Assembly (NCBI RefSeq): GCF_037076425.1 | Contig: NZ_AP028127.1 | Span: forward strand, 2,422,501-2,431,147 | Source of the DNA: Turicibacter faecis | Lineage (GTDB): Bacteria > Bacillota_I > Bacilli_A > MOL361 > Turicibacteraceae | DNA: 8,647 bases | Direction: 5' to 3' | Shown: piece by piece, positions 7,232-8,647 of the stretch | Layout: each line of letters starts with the position of its first letter | Position numbering within the stretch: the stretch's first letter is position 1 | Notes under the pieces: model-generated | Database searches by the model: none | Told to the model about the DNA's origin: nothing | The model's input: only the letters and a program-made list of their open reading frames with translations | Made by a program: the position numbers and the translations under genes

Positions 7232-8360
7232 TTAAGCTACTTGTCGTGCAAGTTGCTCACATTCTTCAGGTGTTAAATAATTAATAGAACCCTGAATTCT
7301 TTGTGGCATGAAATGATTCAATACAAGCATTATCGTAAGGACATTCCTTACGGCTAAAAGATTGAATGAGATTAAGTTCTGAGGTTAGGTTTTGAAAATC
7401 TTGGCTAGTATACTGCGTCCCTAAATCGGCATGAAGTATAACTTTTTCTTTTGGATTTTGCGAAGCACAGGCATTTTTTTAAGCTTGGATAATAACGTCC
7501 GTTGTCATTTGCTTAGAAAAATGATAACCAATAATTTTCTTTGAATGTAAATCGGTGACTGAAGCCAAGTAGTACCAACCTTCTTTTTGAACGTGAATAT
7601 AAGTGATATCCGATACACGTTTTTGATTAATTGAAGTCTTCGAAAAGTCCTGTTCTAGAATATTATGATGCTCTAAAACAAGTTTTTTAGGTTTTTTATA
7701 AGGGTATATTTCTTTTGAATAATCGAGATTAATCCAACCGATTTCATTAATCGCTGAACGCGTTTTAAGCTAATGGAGTGTCCCTCTTTAATCAATTGAC
7801 GGTGTATCTTAATCGCTCCATATCGACGACGAAATTCAAAATAAATCTGCTTGATTTGTTAAAGTAGGTTTTGATTTTCACGCTTCCGATTCGATTTGAT
7901 GTTTCGATTGATAATAAGTGCTTCTTGGAAAACTTTAAGACCCCACAAATTTGCTAAATATCATGTTCCCCTTGATGTTGATCAATAAATTGACATAATT
8001 CAGATCGAGTTACTTTCTCGTGAATGGGGCCCCCACACGATTTATCTACTCCTTTGGTGGGGAATGGTCATCTGGCGATTGCCGACGGCAATCTATTCTT
8101 CAACTGCTAGGGAAACTGTTAATAGCCTTTTTTAAAATTTCATTTTCCTCTTGTAAGCGTAAAATTTCTTGCTTCATACGTTTAAATTTCTCGAGAGTCA
8201 TTTCAGTATCATCCACTGAAGCGATGGGAGACATTGTTTAATCCATTTGTAAATTGTTACTTCTGAAACGCCTTATTCACGACTAAGGTTTTTGACGGTA
8301 CGACCAGTTTTATAAAGTTCAACAATCATTGATTTAAATTCAGAATTATATTTTTTTCAT
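7232..8360 (-). pseudogene. IS3-family transposase orfA/orfB, broken
   Basis: Compared with the intact IS3 copy in this window: the ATG at 8358-8360 is followed by an A-run one base longer, so the orfA frame stops after about four codons; a foreign sequence of about 90 bp splits the orfA/orfB junction at 8026-8123; an in-frame TAA-type lesion appears near 7860; an extra T lies near 7487; and about 95 bp are missing near 7303, removing the C-terminal part after the catalytic Glu region. Recognisable pieces remain, such as ILHADLGTQYTSQ with the second catalytic Asp. The final stop corresponds to that of intact orfB (TTA at 7232-7234). It cannot make a transposase, although its ends might still be acted on by the intact element's enzyme. 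Confidence 0.88.
8026..8123 (+). repeat. Short structured insertion, copy 2 (inside decayed IS3)
   Basis: This segment is absent from the intact IS3 copy and contains no IS3 coding sequence apart from a short GAATGGTCAT stretch. Its first arm has GGGGCCCC (8026-8033) and a CCCCAC (8031-8036) / GTGGGG (8057-8062) pairing. The second arm reads GGTCATCTGGCG (8066-8077), a perfect 7-bp hairpin GATTGCC/GGCAATC with GAC loop (8077-8093), a 12-base pyrimidine-rich linker and TGCTAGGG (8105-8112). TCTGGC and GCTAGG can form an outer stem. The second arm matches copy 1 (1569-1621) in motifs and layout. It is far richer in GC than its host, and its function is unknown. Confidence 0.65.
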
Positions 8361-8435
8361 AAAGTCGCATTCTTTTATTAAATCTAATGTAACGACTTAA
8401 TAAAAGGATGTGTCCATAAAACTATACTAGCACCA

Positions 8436-8647
8436 GATATAAATAATTGCATGTATATGTATAATAAGTAAAGGTTTAATGTCAGTTATATTTTTATTAA
8501 TAATTATAATATAAACTTATCTAAAATTTTAAAGTTTAATGGGGGGGAGGTAGTATAATTATCAATAAGGTAATAATAGGCTATTAGAAATCATTATTTA
8601 TGTTGGCATAAAATAAAAAAATATTTGACAACATAGAATCGTAATGG
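8436..8647. other. AT-rich tail with a possible truncated promoter
   Basis: No gene is visible. A G7 run followed by AGG (8541-8550) precedes a TATAAT (8554-8559) that lacks a good -35. A consensus TTGACA lies at 8625-8630; a -10 at normal spacing would fall just past the window edge, so a + strand gene may start beyond it. Confidence 0.35.

Larger units (their letters stand above)
7191..8435 (-). mobile_element. Decayed IS3-family element related to the intact copy
   Basis: The ends are almost the same as in the intact element: TGGGTCTAGG with TTTTGGACAC at the left (7191) and GTGTCCATAAAACTATACTA followed by GCACCA at the right, ending 8435. The interior is collinear and clearly similar, but diverged. 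No matching 3-bp target duplication is seen (GGC at left, GAT at right). Its 1245 bp length hides two compensating events: a loss of about 95 bp near 7303 and a gain of roughly 90 bp at 8026-8123. It has the same orientation as the intact copy; given the divergence it is an older insertion of a related element, not a recent duplicate. Confidence 0.88.

Noticed and set aside
8020-8241. A 73-codon + strand frame
   Set aside because: It runs antisense to the broken IS3 orfA and starts inside the foreign insertion; no ribosome binding site and no family.

Overview
This window looks like a chromosomal segment from a low-GC member of the Bacillota. The rRNA and tRNA sequences are Firmicutes-like, the intergenic DNA is very AT-rich, and the insertion sequences are of IS3 and ISL3 types common in that phylum. 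A Turicibacter-like or related gut Bacilli/Erysipelotrichia origin is possible, but it is only a guess from the style of the sequences.

Layout. Positions 1-1369 are the end of an rRNA operon on the + strand: the last third of 23S rRNA, a 172-bp spacer, 5S rRNA and tRNA-Gly(UCC), closed by a Rho-independent terminator at 1381-1404 and a second hairpin/T-tract at 1491-1526. From about 1500 to the end there is no recognisable host gene. Instead there are five insertion sequences, all with transposase genes on the - strand, facing the rRNA operon: (1) a 3' remnant of an ISL3-family transposase (1503-1926); (2) a decayed IS150-group IS3 element with an internal deletion (about 2107-3275); (3) an intact ISL3-family element with a 543-aa transposase and matching terminal repeats (3713-5454); (4) an intact IS3-family element with terminal repeats, an AAA target duplication, orfA/orfB and an A6G frameshift site (5797-7049); (5) a decayed, related IS3 copy in the same orientation (7191-8435). 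The spacers are AT-rich and hold little beyond weak signals.

The most unusual observation is a pair of short, GC-richer insertions, one inside the ISL3 remnant (1569-1621) and one inside the decayed IS3 copy (8026-8123). They are in opposite orientations and in unrelated hosts. They share a GGTCAYCTGGCG motif, an inner hairpin with the same architecture but different sequence, and a TGCTAGGG motif. CYTGGC-type and GCTAGG segments can pair as an outer stem. That is the pattern of a small structured interspersed element (MITE-, REP- or IS200/IS605-derivative-like). I do not recognise it as a named family.

Functionally, the window shows an rRNA/tRNA operon followed by a landing zone for insertion sequences. 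Two elements look competent for transposition (intact DDE residues, intact ends, promoters that start in the terminal repeats). The other three are at different stages of decay.
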